From assembly GCF_932526225.1 (NCBI RefSeq), contig NC_064042.1, positions 2,649,001 to 2,713,000 on the forward strand: 64,000 nt of DNA. Reading direction: 5' to 3'. The stretch is from Nematostella vectensis. Its lineage: Eukaryota > Cnidaria > Anthozoa > Actiniaria > Edwardsiidae. Positions within the stretch are counted from its first letter, which is position 1, and each line of letters starts with the position of its first letter. Shown here one piece after another: positions 48,627 to 61,107 of this stretch. Made by a program: the position numbers and the translations under genes. The notes under the pieces are model-generated. The model was given only the letters and a program-made list of their open reading frames with translations, did not search any database and was not told the origin of the DNA.

Positions 48627-48899
48627 CTAGTCCCACCCGGCCGTCCTCTGATCTCTGGCGTGTCTCTCCTCTCTGTGTAACACTTGTAGCTGACTAATGA
48701 TGGTTTGCTTCCAGTTCGCCTCTTCTTCCAGCCAGACGTTACGCTCATTGGCCTTTGCAGAGGCCGCCTCTACCGCTGCCAATGCTTGCTCAGCCTCGTA
48801 ACGACCTAGAGCAAACTCGTCCATGTCCGTCTGTAATTTCATCACGGCATTCTGTACAGCAATGCAAGGACTGATCAGCTCCGTTATATTCGATCGCAT
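48627..48899 (-). CDS. Possible small coiled-coil protein, 90 aa
   Basis: The ATG at 48897-48899 opens a 90-codon frame on the - strand. It is rich in Ala and Glu with a strong helical pattern (YEAEQALAAVEAASAKANER, then WLEEEANWKQTIISQLQVL), and ends HARDQRTAGWD. Composition and codon use look coding rather than random, and the frame is flanked by AT-rich sequence. I do not recognise a family. It could be a complete one-exon protein or the first exon of a longer gene; no clear donor is visible. Confidence 0.4.
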   Translation of the reverse strand: MRSNITELISPCIAVQNAVMKLQTDMDEFALGRYEAEQALAAVEAASAKANERNVWLEEEANWKQTIISQLQVLHREERHARDQRTAGWD

Positions 48900-51352
48900 C
48901 TTTGAATTACTTAATTAGCACCAGAAATTAATACTGTAGCCACCATCATCTCCAGAAAACCAACCCAACAACCCCTTTCCAAATACTCCAAATGATTAAG
49001 CAGACATATGAGAAAAATTTGCTGACAGTTAACTTATATGATGTCTTTAGAAGAAAATCACCCCCATTCCCATCCCTGGATCTGTCTCTGTATGGGTGTG
49101 TTCATTAGAAATGATAAATTGCCTTAAAACTTAGAACATGCCTTAATTTTATTGACAACATTATTCTACAAAAAACGATTTACTCGTCCCCTCTCAGATC
49201 AGCCGAGCTACGAACAAGCAAGCATTGCCTGGGCTACCTGTGCTCCTTCCCAGCGCGGTCAAGCGTAACTAATCGTCCAACGGCGTCGGTCAACGATGCT
49301 TGTGGCTACTTTCTCGTTTTAAAATACGGCTAGCGGCCAGGGAAAATAGTTTAGCTCGGATGTTTTGCCACATATCGAATGTAAGTGTACCCTGGCATAG
49401 GTCTGCGAGATAAAAATATTTTGTTTGTTGTTTTTTCCTCTCGAGTGCTACAGAAAATGGCGCCTCCAACCTTGTTTCTTTCCTTAGTAGGGGGAGAGAA
49501 GCCATAAATTCCGTTAAGAAAACCGCCCCAAATCGTGTATTACACGTGAATTTGACAACAACAAGGCATGTTTTAAGTTCTAAGGCAATTTTATTGACAA
49601 CATTTTACACAAAAAACGCTTTACTCGTCCCCTCTCAACCATTGCCTGGGCTACCTGTGACTGGACGTGGTATTCCATGATACAGCATGTAACTTGCGAA
49701 AATGTAAACAAAAACTAAATGGCGGTGTACCCATGGGGTACCCACGAGGTATTCGCTTGTTCAAAGCATCAAAATGATGAAAAACTATTGTAGATTCTGT
49801 CGATGTATTTCCTTTTTTGCTGCCACCGTCCGGACCTAACGAAAATCCCAACTTTCTCAAATCGCCTTACCAATAATCAAGCGGGAGCCTAGCTACGCCC
49901 GGTGATCCCACCCCTAGCTACGCCCCCTGCAGTTATCCCTAGCTACGCCCAGTGATCCCACCCCTAGCTACGCCCCCCTGCACCCATTTTTAATTACACC
50001 CCCTGCAACCGCCCGTAGTAGACTCACAATGTTTACCTCGGGGATTATGCCAAATTAGATGACCTTGAACTATATGAGGATTATTACGTGACGATCGCCG
50101 TAATTTAGCGAGAACTTACGGTCATAAAGCTACGCGAAGAGATTACGGTTGTTGGCGGTAGGGTTGCCTTCATTCTTCTACTCTGGTTTTAAGGGTAAAA
50201 AAGAGCAATTGTCTGATCGTTACTATACATATTTTCTAAAAAATGAATGAAACAAAATAAATATCAATCCCCATAAGAAAAATTCACCAGAATCTGTGCT
50301 TAAGGCTGATAAAGATGGTCATGATATTATGATTTTTTTTATTATATGACATACTGTACAGTATAATAAATACACGATTTTTCTGGTTGATAAATAATAA
50401 GATTAACAAAAAAGTTTATCGTTCTCGCTAATTAAAGTAAAAAGAAAGAATTAAACCCTCGTTTTCTATTTTCCGTTAGCAACACATTCTATTCTTGGCT
50501 GATTTAGAATAGAGGTCATTCGCCCGTGCGTTTTACTATAATAGCGACAGGCTGCTCCCAAGAGACTCAAGGCGCCCAAATAGACCTCAATATTTTTGAC
50601 CCCACGTCACAGCGAGCTGTGTGTGGCGTAACCGTATAAGACTCAGGTCTTAAGGGCTAGGAACCTGGTTATTGCCTCCCTATTAATGCGCGGGTGCCTC
50701 GGTACCTGTGTGTTACACAGTTCGCCAGATAGCGGTGTTGGAGCCGAAATCTCCAGCCTAGCCGTAAAGCTTTAGCTGCCATACGGAGATTCAGCGCCAC
50801 GTCTGGATGTATGGTCTATTTTTTTTTTTTTTTTTTAGACCTACTAGGTTCAGATCATGGCCGAAACCACTATATATTTTTCAGCGTTTTTTTTAAGGCA
50901 CTCACACTTGAGGCCTGTTTGATATAGGCTATTTATTTCAGATATTTTAAGTCTAGTCTCCACAAACGAATGCCGAGCGGCGGGAAGGACATGAGAGGAG
51001 GGGGGTGGGGGGCTGAGAATTTATCACGCCTTCCTAGGCGGCTTATTACTGTATTATCAAAAACATGGCATTTAGCACATAGGGTACCAAACCTATTAGC
51101 TTTCGTGTACAAATGCTTCAGGCTATCAGGCAAATGAAGGCTCTTTTATCGATAAAATACTTGTCCAAGTACGCAATGGTCGGTTGGGTTCCCTGTGTCC
51201 AGATTCTGCCCAACACGCGCCCGCGATCAGCATCGTAGGTAGAACGTAAGAAAACTGCTCTTTCATAATAAATCTTTGGGAAGAAAAGAAAGGACAATAT
51301 TTAGACCGTTGTATAATACAATACAAGAAAAGTGACTTAAAACAGCGAAAGT
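48900..51352. other. Intergenic with small repeats, no gene seen
   Basis: Two related segments occur at about 49125-49245 and 49563-49662. They share TTTATTGACAACATT, TTTACTCGTCCCCTCTCA and CATTGCCTGGGCTACCTGTG. Short repeats of CCTAGCTACGCCC follow at 49886-49980. No coding frame with recognisable sequence. The RBM42 promoter is expected at the right end. Confidence 0.5.
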
Positions 51353-54300
51353 ATGAGTGGACAGCCAGGGTTCGAAGACTCCGAGCGTAAAAATGAACTC
51401 GAAGAGGAAATGTCGCGGTGAGTTTCTCGTCCAACATGGCGGACTGTCGCTTGTTCAGTGTATCTAGAAACAGAAAGTGACTGCTGCATTTATGGAGTTA
51501 ACCTCCTCTGGTATTAATTAATTCATGTAATGTTGTATTTCTCTGACCATTAAGAAAAAAAGTGTAAATTTGCATCATGTCATAAGTGTGAATTTGTATC
51601 ATATCAAATAACTTAGTTAATGTGTTCTCTGTAATTATTCTACAAACTTTTTGTCCCTTTCTTATGTTGTTTTATGTTTCAACTATTCTTTAATTAGAGG
51701 AAAATAGGTAAAAAAGTTGGTGTATGGATTTTTGCAATAAGAGGCCCTAGACTGATCCTAGCATTCATTATATCTAATACACTTAATTAATCCAAAGATT
51801 TGAGCAAGAGATTGCTGGTCACCCAGTCCCACGACCCATCATCTCGGCCAACACCTTTAAGATGGCATCACAAGCTATACAAGAGGCTGTTGTGCATAAT
51901 GTTCCACCCCCTCAAATTACTGCGAGACCAGTAGCCCCTCCACCCAACCAACAACAGATGCCTTTTTTCCCTCGTAATGTGCGACCACATACTGGACCTT
52001 TACCACCCCCACCCATGATGCCTAGAGTGTCCATGCCTGGACCCACCAGCCATCTGCCTGGGATGGGCCATAACCCAGCACTTCAAGGTAAGATAAGCCA
52101 TGTCAGAATTGACCAGGAAATATCCCGATTGAACCTTTTTTGCTGCCAAAATGCAAGTACACCCTAAAGCTGGACATACTGATATATTTTAGAAAGTTTA
52201 CCTATAAAATGCCATTTAAAGACATCTAATAGAAATCCCGCAAATAATGGTTTTCTGCTTCCTTTCTCACTCTTCCAACACTTGAGAAACATGCTACACT
52301 CTGCCGTTTCCAATAGACTTAATGGATTTACATATTTCTATCATTGTCAATTTTCATTGTTTTCTTTGGTTTTCAAAGTTAAACTTTGATTGGTCATAGT
52401 TGTTTGGCATGTCCCATTTTCAGTGTCCTCACTGTAAAGTTTTTATTTAATTAACTCACATTTAAGAATGCTTGATGATATACAATTGCTTCTTTCCTGC
52501 CTTTCCTCCTGCTTTAAAGGGTACCAATGATTTTCATGATTATAATTGTACTAATATTTTTTTAGGGATGTTGTGCTTATGCTCATAATAATAACATTCC
52601 CTTTCAGGTATGGCACACCCTACTATGCAAAGAATGGGACACATGCCCCTCCCAGCACCCCCTGCCCCTCCCATCATCCCACAAGCCATCAACTCGATGC
52701 CGATGCCAATGGCTGGCCCATCAGTGCCCACTGTCCAGGTACCAACCATTACTCCTGCAGAACAGAAGGAGTGGGAGTCCGCTTACAGCCATGTTGAGGG
52801 CGATGAAAAAGAGAAAAAGAAAAAGGAGAAAAAGATTGTAAGAGTTGCAGGTGGTCAGGTCTGGGAGGACGCATCTCTTGCCCAATGGGATCCAAGTATG
52901 TTATCTTGCTATATACCTTAAGCCCCCACGTTTTTTAGGCTCCTATAACCCACCTTCCTCTCTAGAGCCAAAATGTCCTCTAACACGTATAAAAGCACAT
53001 CTCTATTTTATCTTCCCCCTCCCCTGAGGGCTTATTAGAGCTTTTATGGTATTATATATTATTGTTATTGTTGCCCTACAGTGTAGGACCATAAAGTCCT
53101 CTTTCAAATATGGTGAACATACACTTTTATGGATATCTTATAAAACTATATCATTTCGGCAAAACCCCTAAATAGGGTTAGTAACTAAGTATTTTATTTA
53201 GATCATTAAAAAAATCTAAACTTTGCTATAGTTACTCACAGGTTTTTCATCCCTCCATCTGCCCCTGTGAGCTGTGAAATAATCATTCTTGTCATCCGTG
53301 CTTCAGCACTCACTCTTAGCCTTAGTGGGAGTTTAATGTGTGGGGAGCTGGCCCCAAATCTAGAGAGTTGGCCTTGAAGCCATTCACACGATTTGTACTT
53401 TACTTATATGTGAATGGATTAAAAATGTTCTAGTTCAGAGCAGAATTGTCTCTATATTAGACATTCACACTCCAAAAATATATACCTCTCCAAATGTCAT
53501 GTAATGGCCACCATTTCAATATTAAGCAGTGGCCTAAAAAGTCTAAAACTCTATTGTTGGGCTTCGAACTTACCAGTCCTCAATTCTAGACACTAAGGCC
53601 TTAAAAAGAAAATTGTAAGTCTAAATTTACTAATAGTCCTCTCAAACTTCCTGCACTGCAACAGGTTTGCTTAAATAAGTACATTTAATTCATGCTCTTT
53701 CCTTGCAGATGACTTTCGGATATTCTGTGGTGATCTTGGGAGTGAAGTAACTGATGAAAGTCTTACCAGAGCATTCGCAAAGTACACATCATTTCTCAAG
53801 GCTAAAATTGTTAGGGATAAAAAAAGCAACAAAAGCAAGGGTTATGGCTTTGTTAGCTTCAAGGATCCAAATGACTTCATCAAAGCAATGAGGGAAATGA
53901 ATGGTAGGGATGGATATAGTATGTGCATTTCAATTTAGTACCACTGACAAGGAGCATAACAATTGTATTTTCTCTTTTCTCAATGGCCAGTTACCTAGTT
54001 ACATTCCCCAATATTACAGTATTTTGAGTAGGATTTGGGCACACCATAAGCTGGTGACTAGAATTTTTGTTTTGTTTTGAGCTGTCAAAGTTTAGTAAAA
54101 TACATTCTATAAAGGGTGACATTCCATAAAGGGTAACCAGAGGTAACTCCCCTTCAATTTCAGAATCTCTGAAATGCCAAAAATAATTCAAGTCCAATTC
54201 AGTTTGCTTAAAATTATAAAAATAGTAACTTGATACAATGTGCAAGATGTTAAAAAAGGAGAGCCTATGAAACTGCATGTAATAACGGATCAATCTTTTT

Positions 54301-54422
54301 TCTTTTCAGGTAAATACATAGGAAGTCGACCTGTGAAACTAAGAAAGAGTACTTGGAAAGACAGGAACATTGACGTTGTAAAAAAGAAATCAAGAGAGAA
54401 GAAGAAGCTTGGTTTGAGATAG
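51353..54422 (+). CDS. RBM42: RBM42, RNA-binding protein 42, five exons, 316 aa
   Basis: Exons: 51353-51417, 51798-52087, 52608-52895, 53709-53903, 54310-54422. All phases join. The N-terminus has a short acidic helix with RFEQEIAGHP. A long Pro/Met-rich middle follows, then VRVAGGQVWEDASLAQWDP and a single RRM (about residues 217-300). RNP2 is IFCGDL and RNP1 is KGYGFVSF. It ends in the basic tail KKKSREKKKLGLR. This order and the near-identical RRM mark RBM42, an RNA-binding protein linked to hnRNP K and splicing/stress-granule functions in vertebrates. It is shorter than the human protein (480 aa) because the Pro-rich middle is reduced. AATAAA at 54879 is the likely polyadenylation signal. 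Confidence 0.95.
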
Positions 54423-55384
54423 CCATTCAGTGTCTCAGTTTTTAGATCTTTAACTTGAAGTATTGAGACTTTACTGACGGCTTAAGCCTCTGGTGCACCC
54501 AGTTGTAGGTGCGTGCCTTCAAGGTTGTACTGTATTAGAGGGAGAGGCCAATATTAAAAAAAGAGATATAAGGAAATGAAAAGATGGGGCATGGCTGTAC
54601 CCTTCCCCCTGTTTTCGTAATGCCACTGTATTGTCCCCCCCCCACCCCCCTAATATTTCAAGGTCCACTACTTAACAGTCCTGCCTTTATGACAGCTTAT
54701 ACCCTGTGTCTTTGCTTTTTATAAACTCATCATCATCATTCTTATTAGTTATTTCAAGATCCAGCTCTTCCATTTCTCTTTTCTTATTACCATTAGAACA
54801 CAGTCTTGTTTATGTGTTGTCTATTTCCTGCTAATGTATGTCTGGAGCAAAGGGTGTGCCATACTGTTCAACTTTGTAAATAAAAAAGTTATTACAACTA
54901 TAGAAATTGTTCTTATCTATCTATATCAATATATGAAATTGTCAGTATAAGGGGAAAGGAAAAGAAGTACCAAATAAAAACTTACCCAAAAGGAAGTATG
55001 ATTACTATAAATCAGGACGCTTTGCATTTTTTTTTTTTTGGTTTGCTACATTTTGGTTCATGGATAGGAAATAATGCTTTCCTCTCAAACGAAAAATTAC
55101 CGAGCAACAAACTAAGAAAGACTGGTGTCAATTTTATTAATTTCAGTACTCCACTTTCACAAGAATTGTCAAATAGAATGTTATCAAGCCAAGGGGTGCA
55201 AATGGATAACATTTGACGGTCCCACACTAAAAAAAAAACTACTTTTTGGCGGCCAAAAAAGGTTGGTCGCGGTTGGTGTTCTCCTGAATCAATTTTATTT
55301 GGGCTGCCTGTGTATTTACTATTCGAGTCTAACGCTCGTGCTGATTGGTCAATTTCTATATCGTTTTAGGGTAAAAAAAATCAT
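54423..55384. other. 3' UTR of RBM42 and spacer
   Basis: Contains the probable RBM42 3' UTR up to AATAAA at 54879-54884. After that there is AT-rich sequence with no visible gene, running up to the SC5D promoter. A CCAAT-type motif (GATTGGTCAA) is at about 55342. Confidence 0.5.
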
Positions 55385-55501
55385 GTATTTGCCGGATACG
55401 GACTTTGCTCGGTCGAGTACTGTCTGCAAGTCCCTTTACCGTTACCCTTCGTTGCGAAACGCATGTTTCATTGCATGTGAAGAGATTATATTCCTTCTGT
55501 G

Positions 55502-56356
55502 ATGGATCTAGTGCTTTCCTTCGCCGATCAACACTTGTTGACTCCCTTCATCTACCCGAAATCATGGCCGGAGAATGACATCTACCGTCAGGCACTCAGT
55601 CTTCTTCTGATCGCAAACGTCGGAGGTGCCCTTCTATACCTCGGTCTCGCAACCTTCAGCTACTACGCCATCTTTGACAAGCGACTGATGAATCACCCAC
55701 AGATTTTAAAGAACCAAATCTACCTTGAAATTATGGTAGCTTTGAAAAGCATCCCGTTCATGAGTTTGCCTACAGTTGCGATATTTCTGTGTGAAGTTCG
55801 CGGGTATAGTCGACTCTACGATGCAGATCTAGAGGCAGGAATAGCAGGTATCTTGTGGGATATTGGCAAGAGCGCGGCTGGGTTCCTATTGTTCACAGAC
55901 TCACTAATTTACTGGATACACCGCTGGCTGCACCACCGATCAGTGTACAAGTACTTGCATAAGACCCACCACAAATGGAAAGTCCCAACCCCCTTTGCAA
56001 GCCATGCTTTTCACCCAATTGATGGATTCCTGCAGTCAGTTCCATACCACATCTACCCATTTCTCTTCCCATTGAATAAGATTGTGTACCTTGTGTTGTT
56101 CGTGGCTGTCAATATCTGGACAGTGTCAATACATGATGGGAACTACAATGTTCCCTGGTTTTTGCAGCCAGTCATCAATGGTGCCGCCCACCACACAGAC
56201 CACCACACCTTCTTTGACTACAATTATGGCCAGTTCTTTACCATGTGGGATAGAATTGGTGGGTCATTCCGCACGCCAACCGCATTTGAAAACAAAGCTC
56301 CTATTGACGTTGTTCTTGGGAAAGCTATAGATGATGATATCAAGAAAACGGAATGA
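55502..56356 (+). CDS. SC5D: SC5D-type sterol C5-desaturase, intronless, 284 aa
   Basis: The ATG at 55502 is the first in frame (a GTG just before it is not a likely start). The protein belongs to the fatty acid hydroxylase/sterol desaturase superfamily. It has several hydrophobic segments and three iron-binding His clusters: H140-RWL-H144-H145, H153-KT-H156-H157 and H230/H231-TD-H234-H235. MNHPQILKNQI, DSLIYWIHRWLHH and THHKWKVPTPFASHAFHPIDG are characteristic of lathosterol oxidase (ERG3/SC5D). That enzyme introduces the C5 double bond in sterols at the endoplasmic reticulum. Length is close to the 299-aa human enzyme. No intron interrupts it, unlike its neighbours, so it may be an old retrocopy or an ancestrally intronless gene. 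Confidence 0.9.
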   Translation: MDLVLSFADQHLLTPFIYPKSWPENDIYRQALSLLLIANVGGALLYLGLATFSYYAIFDKRLMNHPQILKNQIYLEIMVALKSIPFMSLPTVAIFLCEVRGYSRLYDADLEAGIAGILWDIGKSAAGFLLFTDSLIYWIHRWLHHRSVYKYLHKTHHKWKVPTPFASHAFHPIDGFLQSVPYHIYPFLFPLNKIVYLVLFVAVNIWTVSIHDGNYNVPWFLQPVINGAAHHTDHHTFFDYNYGQFFTMWDRIGGSFRTPTAFENKAPIDVVLGKAIDDDIKKTE

Positions 56357-57640
56357 GTGGTTTCGAATAGAGCTTATTTTAAGTGTGACACACACCATTG
56401 CCCTCAAGAGAAAAAGCTTAAGGGTGTTCAGAGGTTAGGTTGATAGGGAAATTTTGAATTACAGTAGATTTTTATTAAGAAAAAGAGTTTTACTGCTGAA
56501 ATTGGTCAAGTGGACTAGGGACTCATCCTGCTATATGTTGATGACATCATTAGGTGACATCATCGGATGACGTTTTCACAGCAGAAAAAAAATGTTTATT
56601 TGCCTTTCCTTTAATTTTTTTTTTTCGAAGGATTTTAAGTTCAGAGTATTTATTATTCCTTTCTAAACAAACGTGAGCATGGTTTTGGACAAATATTAAA
56701 AAATCAATTTTTTAGACTAATTAATGTGCAAGCCAATGGGGTATTTTGGTCATATGTTTTTCATTTTGACCGGTATGCCTTATTCCATGCCCAGGTTTAA
56801 TAAGAAAACGGTAAACAATATTTTCTTACAAAAAATTGTCACAATTTCAAAAATTTAGGGTGCCATTTTACCTTTTTTTGTGCGACCGGAAGTCGTTTTT
56901 AACGCATGCACTGTGTCCCAGACTATTTGGTGGAGCGGCTGCTTAGCCACCAAACTTAGTGCACAGCGCTCTTCACGCTGCCTTCAGACCAGTGACTTCT
57001 TGCTGCCAAAGCACATCTTTTTCTTTTTTTGCTATGCCCAGTTGGCGGCATTTTAGCATATGAGGATGATAAATTGTAGAAAAAATAATAACCCCTTAAA
57101 AAAAACGAGACATCTTGTTGCAAAAGGGTGACAAATGAAACATTTTTGACCGGCGAAAAGTTTGTAAACAAAGGTGCGCTCCCCTTGAAAAGGCCGTTAT
57201 TTTCAAACCAGAAGCGATTTTCCCGCCTAAATTGCAAGCGCATGTGTCAGCATAGCAACCAAGGTCGCGTAACAACCTAAATTCCGAACAGCCGTAAGTG
57301 GTTAGCCTATTCTCATTACCAGAAGGATTCCAGCATGATCTTATGCATGCTAAAGCATTTCTTTGTCAGAGCTGCTGAATTTTGTGTAAATCAAATAGTA
57401 CTTCCCTGTACCTTTATTGGTTTATGTCCTGAAACTTTCACAGGGGCTGCACTGTAGGCATCAAGTAGCCAAAGAGACATAAGGTTCTGATTTTATAAGC
57501 AGCAGGAAGGGCAGTGCAAATGCCCCAGGGGGGGAGGGTACAAGCCCCAGAGGGGGAGGGTACGTGCCCCTGGGTCAGGGCCTCTATCCATGGGCCTTTC
57601 ACTAATTTAACAAAATTATTTAAACTTACAAAAAGGTTTG
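56357..57640. other. 3' flank of SC5D copy 1, no gene seen
   Basis: AT-rich sequence with short frames only. A G-rich doublet (about GGGGGAGGGTAC, twice) lies at 57530-57565. Confidence 0.4.
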
Positions 57641-57659
57641 TTAAATTATAAAATGGTTA

Positions 57660-57950
57660 AAAAGGAAGGTAATAGGTAATATTTTAAGTTGATACTTGCA
57701 TATGGGTTATGAAATATTTTTTTAACTACAAAATATATGCATACTCTTTAATAATTTGTTTGTTATAACATTTTTTTTTTAATTTGACATTCAGTTCCAA
57801 AAATAAATTTACAAAACCCATAGATGTCTATATTGTACTGGATAAAGATAGCACTATTCTTCAAGCGGGATTTGGTCTACCTGTGTATTCTGACTAGCGC
57901 TTGTGCTGTTCGGTCGATGTCTTATATCATTTGCAACAAGATACAAAGGC
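57660..57950. repeat. Duplicated upstream flank of SC5D copy 2
   Basis: TAATAGGTAATATTTTAAGTTGATACTTGCATATGGG and the following 180 bases match 62008-62190. The part at 57875-57945 (CTACCTGTGTATTCTGACTA, CGCTTGTGCTG) resembles the promoter of copy 1 at 55305-55370. It is therefore the displaced upstream region of the second SC5D copy. Confidence 0.65.
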
Positions 57951-58404
57951 AATTAGACCCTGTGATACCTGAGATCTGCAATTTCTTTTGGCTCTGGGTT
58001 TTGATTACCCTGGGTACCAGAGCCTCCAGACTTCTCTCATCCAGCGGCGTTCAGCCAAAATGCTGCGACGAGCGAAGCAAGGAGGGTCTGGGCGGGCGAG
58101 TAGCTTTTTTCAGTTCCAGAAATACAGATTTTGTATCCTGCAGCTGATTGGTCAACGGGTTGTCATAGTAACACAAAACCATATTTGTTCAATATAACCA
58201 TATTTGGGATTAGCTTGAAAAAACCGGTTGTACCTCAGAAGCCCTAAAAAATCATTTCTAAGAGAAAGCCCATTTTTTTCTCGGATATCCCCTAAAAATA
58301 CCTGAGGCAGGATTTTGACCCCTATAGCTAAAAATACAACGAGCATCCCTATAAGGTCGACACGAGAAGAACCTAGAACTACAGTGGCCTTGAAGGGCCA
58401 TCGA

Positions 58405-58535
58405 GTTTTTTTTTGTCAAACTTCTACTTTTTTTTTACAAACTTCTACTTTTTTTCTACAAACTTCTACTTTTTTTTACAAACTTCGACTTTTTTTTCAA
58501 ATTTCGACTTTTTTTTACAAACTTCAACTTTTACC
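58405..58535. repeat. Short tandem repeat of about 20 bp
   Basis: Repeats of AAACTTCTAC followed by a T-run, about six copies with drift. No coding meaning. Confidence 0.85.
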
Positions 58536-58559
58536 TTCTCTCACTTAGTCATTTGAAGC

Positions 58560-59785
58560 GAATTCTAAGTAGGTTTAACCTTCGACGACGGAGAGATTCT
58601 GGCGATCTTCAAGGCAGCGGAGACAATCGAGCGAGAGTTGGGAGGAAATGGAAGTCTTATTGGCTATATATAGACAAGCACCAACGTTTGATTACGCAGC
58701 ATATTGCCTTGCTATTACAAGAGAAGATGTGAGAAAACTTCTATGCGCCTTAGATACGGCCGACGTGGAACTTCGGTCAAGGGTTTGAGGCGGCGTACAT
58801 TCAGAGCAAAGGGTCGGAATTCATCTAGCATGTGGATGGTTATGACAAGGTCAAACCCTTTGGATTTTGCATACACGGATGTATTGATGGTTATAGAAGT
58901 TGCTTGTTCAAACAACGATCCGTAAATTATCGTATTTTCTAGATTATGTGAAAGTGATAGGAGGAGCTCCAAGAATAGTTCGTAGCGATAGAGGAAAATG
59001 GCGGTATTGCTACCATGCAAAAAAAAAATTCGTGACAAGAGCACAGAAGATGGTTTTGCAGGAAGTAAGAGCTTCATTTTTGGACCGATCAACCTCAAAT
59101 CAAAGAATAGAGACATGGTGGGGAATTCTACGGAAAAGAAGCAGCGAGTGTTGGATCACAGGTCCCCCAAGCTAATAATATGTTGTATTTTAGGTGTCTC
59201 ATTCACTGTAAATATATGGTGAGTTACAATAATAAAAAAAAAATTAGGACGAAAATTATAATAAAATACCTCCAAACTTTTCTAACCAGTTTGTGGAGTT
59301 GTTATTTAAATCCCTGTGAAGTTTCCATCCATTTGGGGCAATATTGAGCGATTGAAGTTCCCACTTCAATGTAATGTAAGAAACATGTAAGAAAAGTTTG
59401 AAGGAATTTTATTAAATTATTCGTCCCAATTTTTTTACACTTACACCTACACTTTAGAACATTAGCTTGGGGAACCTGTGGGTGGATAAGACAGTTCAAG
59501 GACCTTGGAGACAGTGGATTATTTCAAGATGATAAAGTAATTGACAGGGAGTGTATCAGATATGCCTATGTGGATGTCCTAAGAAAGGAATTGCACAATG
59601 TTGTTGCTTTGTGGAATTCTCACCGAGTGAAGCACGGAAACACCATCAGGCAGACCAGACCTCACCTACTTTTTGCCACATGTCCATTCGAGTGGCACAT
59701 GAGCGATTACGCTATTGCTATCGACCAACAGGCAATTGCTACTGTAGAAGACATGGACATGTGCATGTCTAGAGAGTGACTTGCT
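58560..59785 (+). pseudogene. Decayed integrase-core domain gene
   Basis: Fragments in several + frames follow the order of a metazoan integrase-core (rve/DDE-type) protein family. They are ERELGGNGSLIGY and REDVRKLLCALD, then HVDGYDKVKPFGFCIHGCI, FLDYVKVIGGAPRIVRSDRG, STSNQRIETWWG, QFKDLGDSGLFQDD and VVALWNSHRVKHG. At least two frameshifts and an in-frame TAG (in place of the expected Trp before HVDGY) break it. A foldback element (59164-59472) splits it. The family is common in cnidarians and fish and of uncertain function. This copy cannot make a protein. It separates the second SC5D copy from its old upstream sequence. Confidence 0.85.
59164..59472. mobile_element. Foldback MITE inside the integrase relic
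   Basis: The ends are CCCCAAGCTAAT and ATTAGCTTGGGG. The arms extend about 130 bp, for example ATTAGGACGAAAATTATAAT paired with TTAAATTATTCGTCCCAAT, and CCAAACTTTTCT paired with AGAAAAGTTTGA. The integrase peptides resume on either side, so this is an insertion. Confidence 0.85.
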
Positions 59786-60253
59786 ACCATGTTGTTCTGA
59801 AGAATTTAGACAACTAGCACAGATGATCATGGATGACGAGGGCTTGCAAACACCAAATGACGTGCAAATGAAGCAAAATCTCTATATTTCAAATTGCTTT
59901 TTCACCTTGAGCAACTTTAGGTAATGTCATGGAAAAGCTCACATTTTGTTGGATAAGAAAGGTAATTTTAGTCATGTAGGGCATACATGAGAACAGCCTG
60001 GATTTTTTGTGTCGGCTGGAGCAATACGAAAGTACGTTTAGAAACATTCAGTGACCCGAGTTTAAATCCAAGAATAGAACCCCCCGGGATGGAGAGATTT
60101 CTGACCACGGACTGGGCTACCACAGGTATCCCAGTAAAAATCTTTGTATTAGACGGATACGGACTCGCTCTGCTCGGTCGAGTACTGTCTAAAAAGACCT
60201 TCGTTGTGAAACGCATGTTTCATTGCATGTGAAGGGATTAGATTTCTTCTGTG

Positions 60254-61107
60254 ATGGATCTAGTGCTTTACTTCGCCGATCAACACTTGTTGACTCCCTT
60301 CATCTACCCGAAATCATGGCCGGAGAATGACATCTACCGCCAGGTACTCAGTATTCTCCTGATGGTAAACGTCGGAGGTGCCCTTCTATACCTCGGTCTC
60401 GCAACCTTCAGCTACTACGCCATCTTTGACAAGCGACTGATGAATCACCCACAGATTTTAAAGAACCAAATCTACCTTGAAATTATGGTAGCTTTGAAAA
60501 GCATCCCGTTCATGAGTTTGCCTACAGTTGCGATATTTCTGTGTGAAGTTCGCGGGTATAGTCGACTCTACGATGCAGATCTAGAGGCAGGAATAGCAGG
60601 TATCTTGTGGGATATTGGCAAGAGCGCGGCTGGGTTCCTATTGTTCACAGACTCACTAATTTACTGGATACACCGCTGGCTGCACCACCGATCAGTGTAC
60701 AAGTACTTGCATAAGACCCACCACAAATGGAGAGTCCCAACCCCCTTTGCAAGCCATGCTTTTCACCCAATTGATGGATTCCTGCAGTCAGTTCCATACC
60801 CAATCTACGCATTTCTCTTCCCAATGAATAAGATTGTGTACTTGTGTTGTTGGTTGCTGTCAATATCTGGGCAGTGTCAATACACGATGGGAACTACAAT
60901 GTTCCCTGGTTTCTGCAGCCAGTTATCTGTGGTGCCGCCCACCACACAGACCACCACACCTTCTTTGACTACAATTATGGCCAGTTCTTTACCATGTGGG
61001 ATAGAATTGGTGGGTCATTCAGCACGCCAACAGCATTTGAAAACAAAGCTCCTATTGACATTGTTCTTGGAAAAGCTATAGATGATGATATCAAGAAGAC
61101 GAAATGA
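60254..61107 (+). pseudogene. SC5D: Second SC5D copy with a one-base frameshift
   Basis: About 95 percent identical by eye to 55502-56356, including some 100 bp upstream and a little 3' flank. A single C is missing near 60842 relative to copy 1 (TGTACTTGTG in place of TGTACCTTGTG). The frame therefore leaves the desaturase path before the third His cluster, but the remaining codons are intact in the next frame to KKTK and a stop. All three His clusters survive at DNA level. It is either a young pseudogene or an assembly/sequencing error in a functional duplicate. Confidence 0.85.

Noticed and set aside
50620-50800. Possible structured RNA in a GC-richer stretch
   Set aside because: I found no tRNA box A/B pair, 5S or snRNA consensus on inspection, so I do not call an RNA gene.
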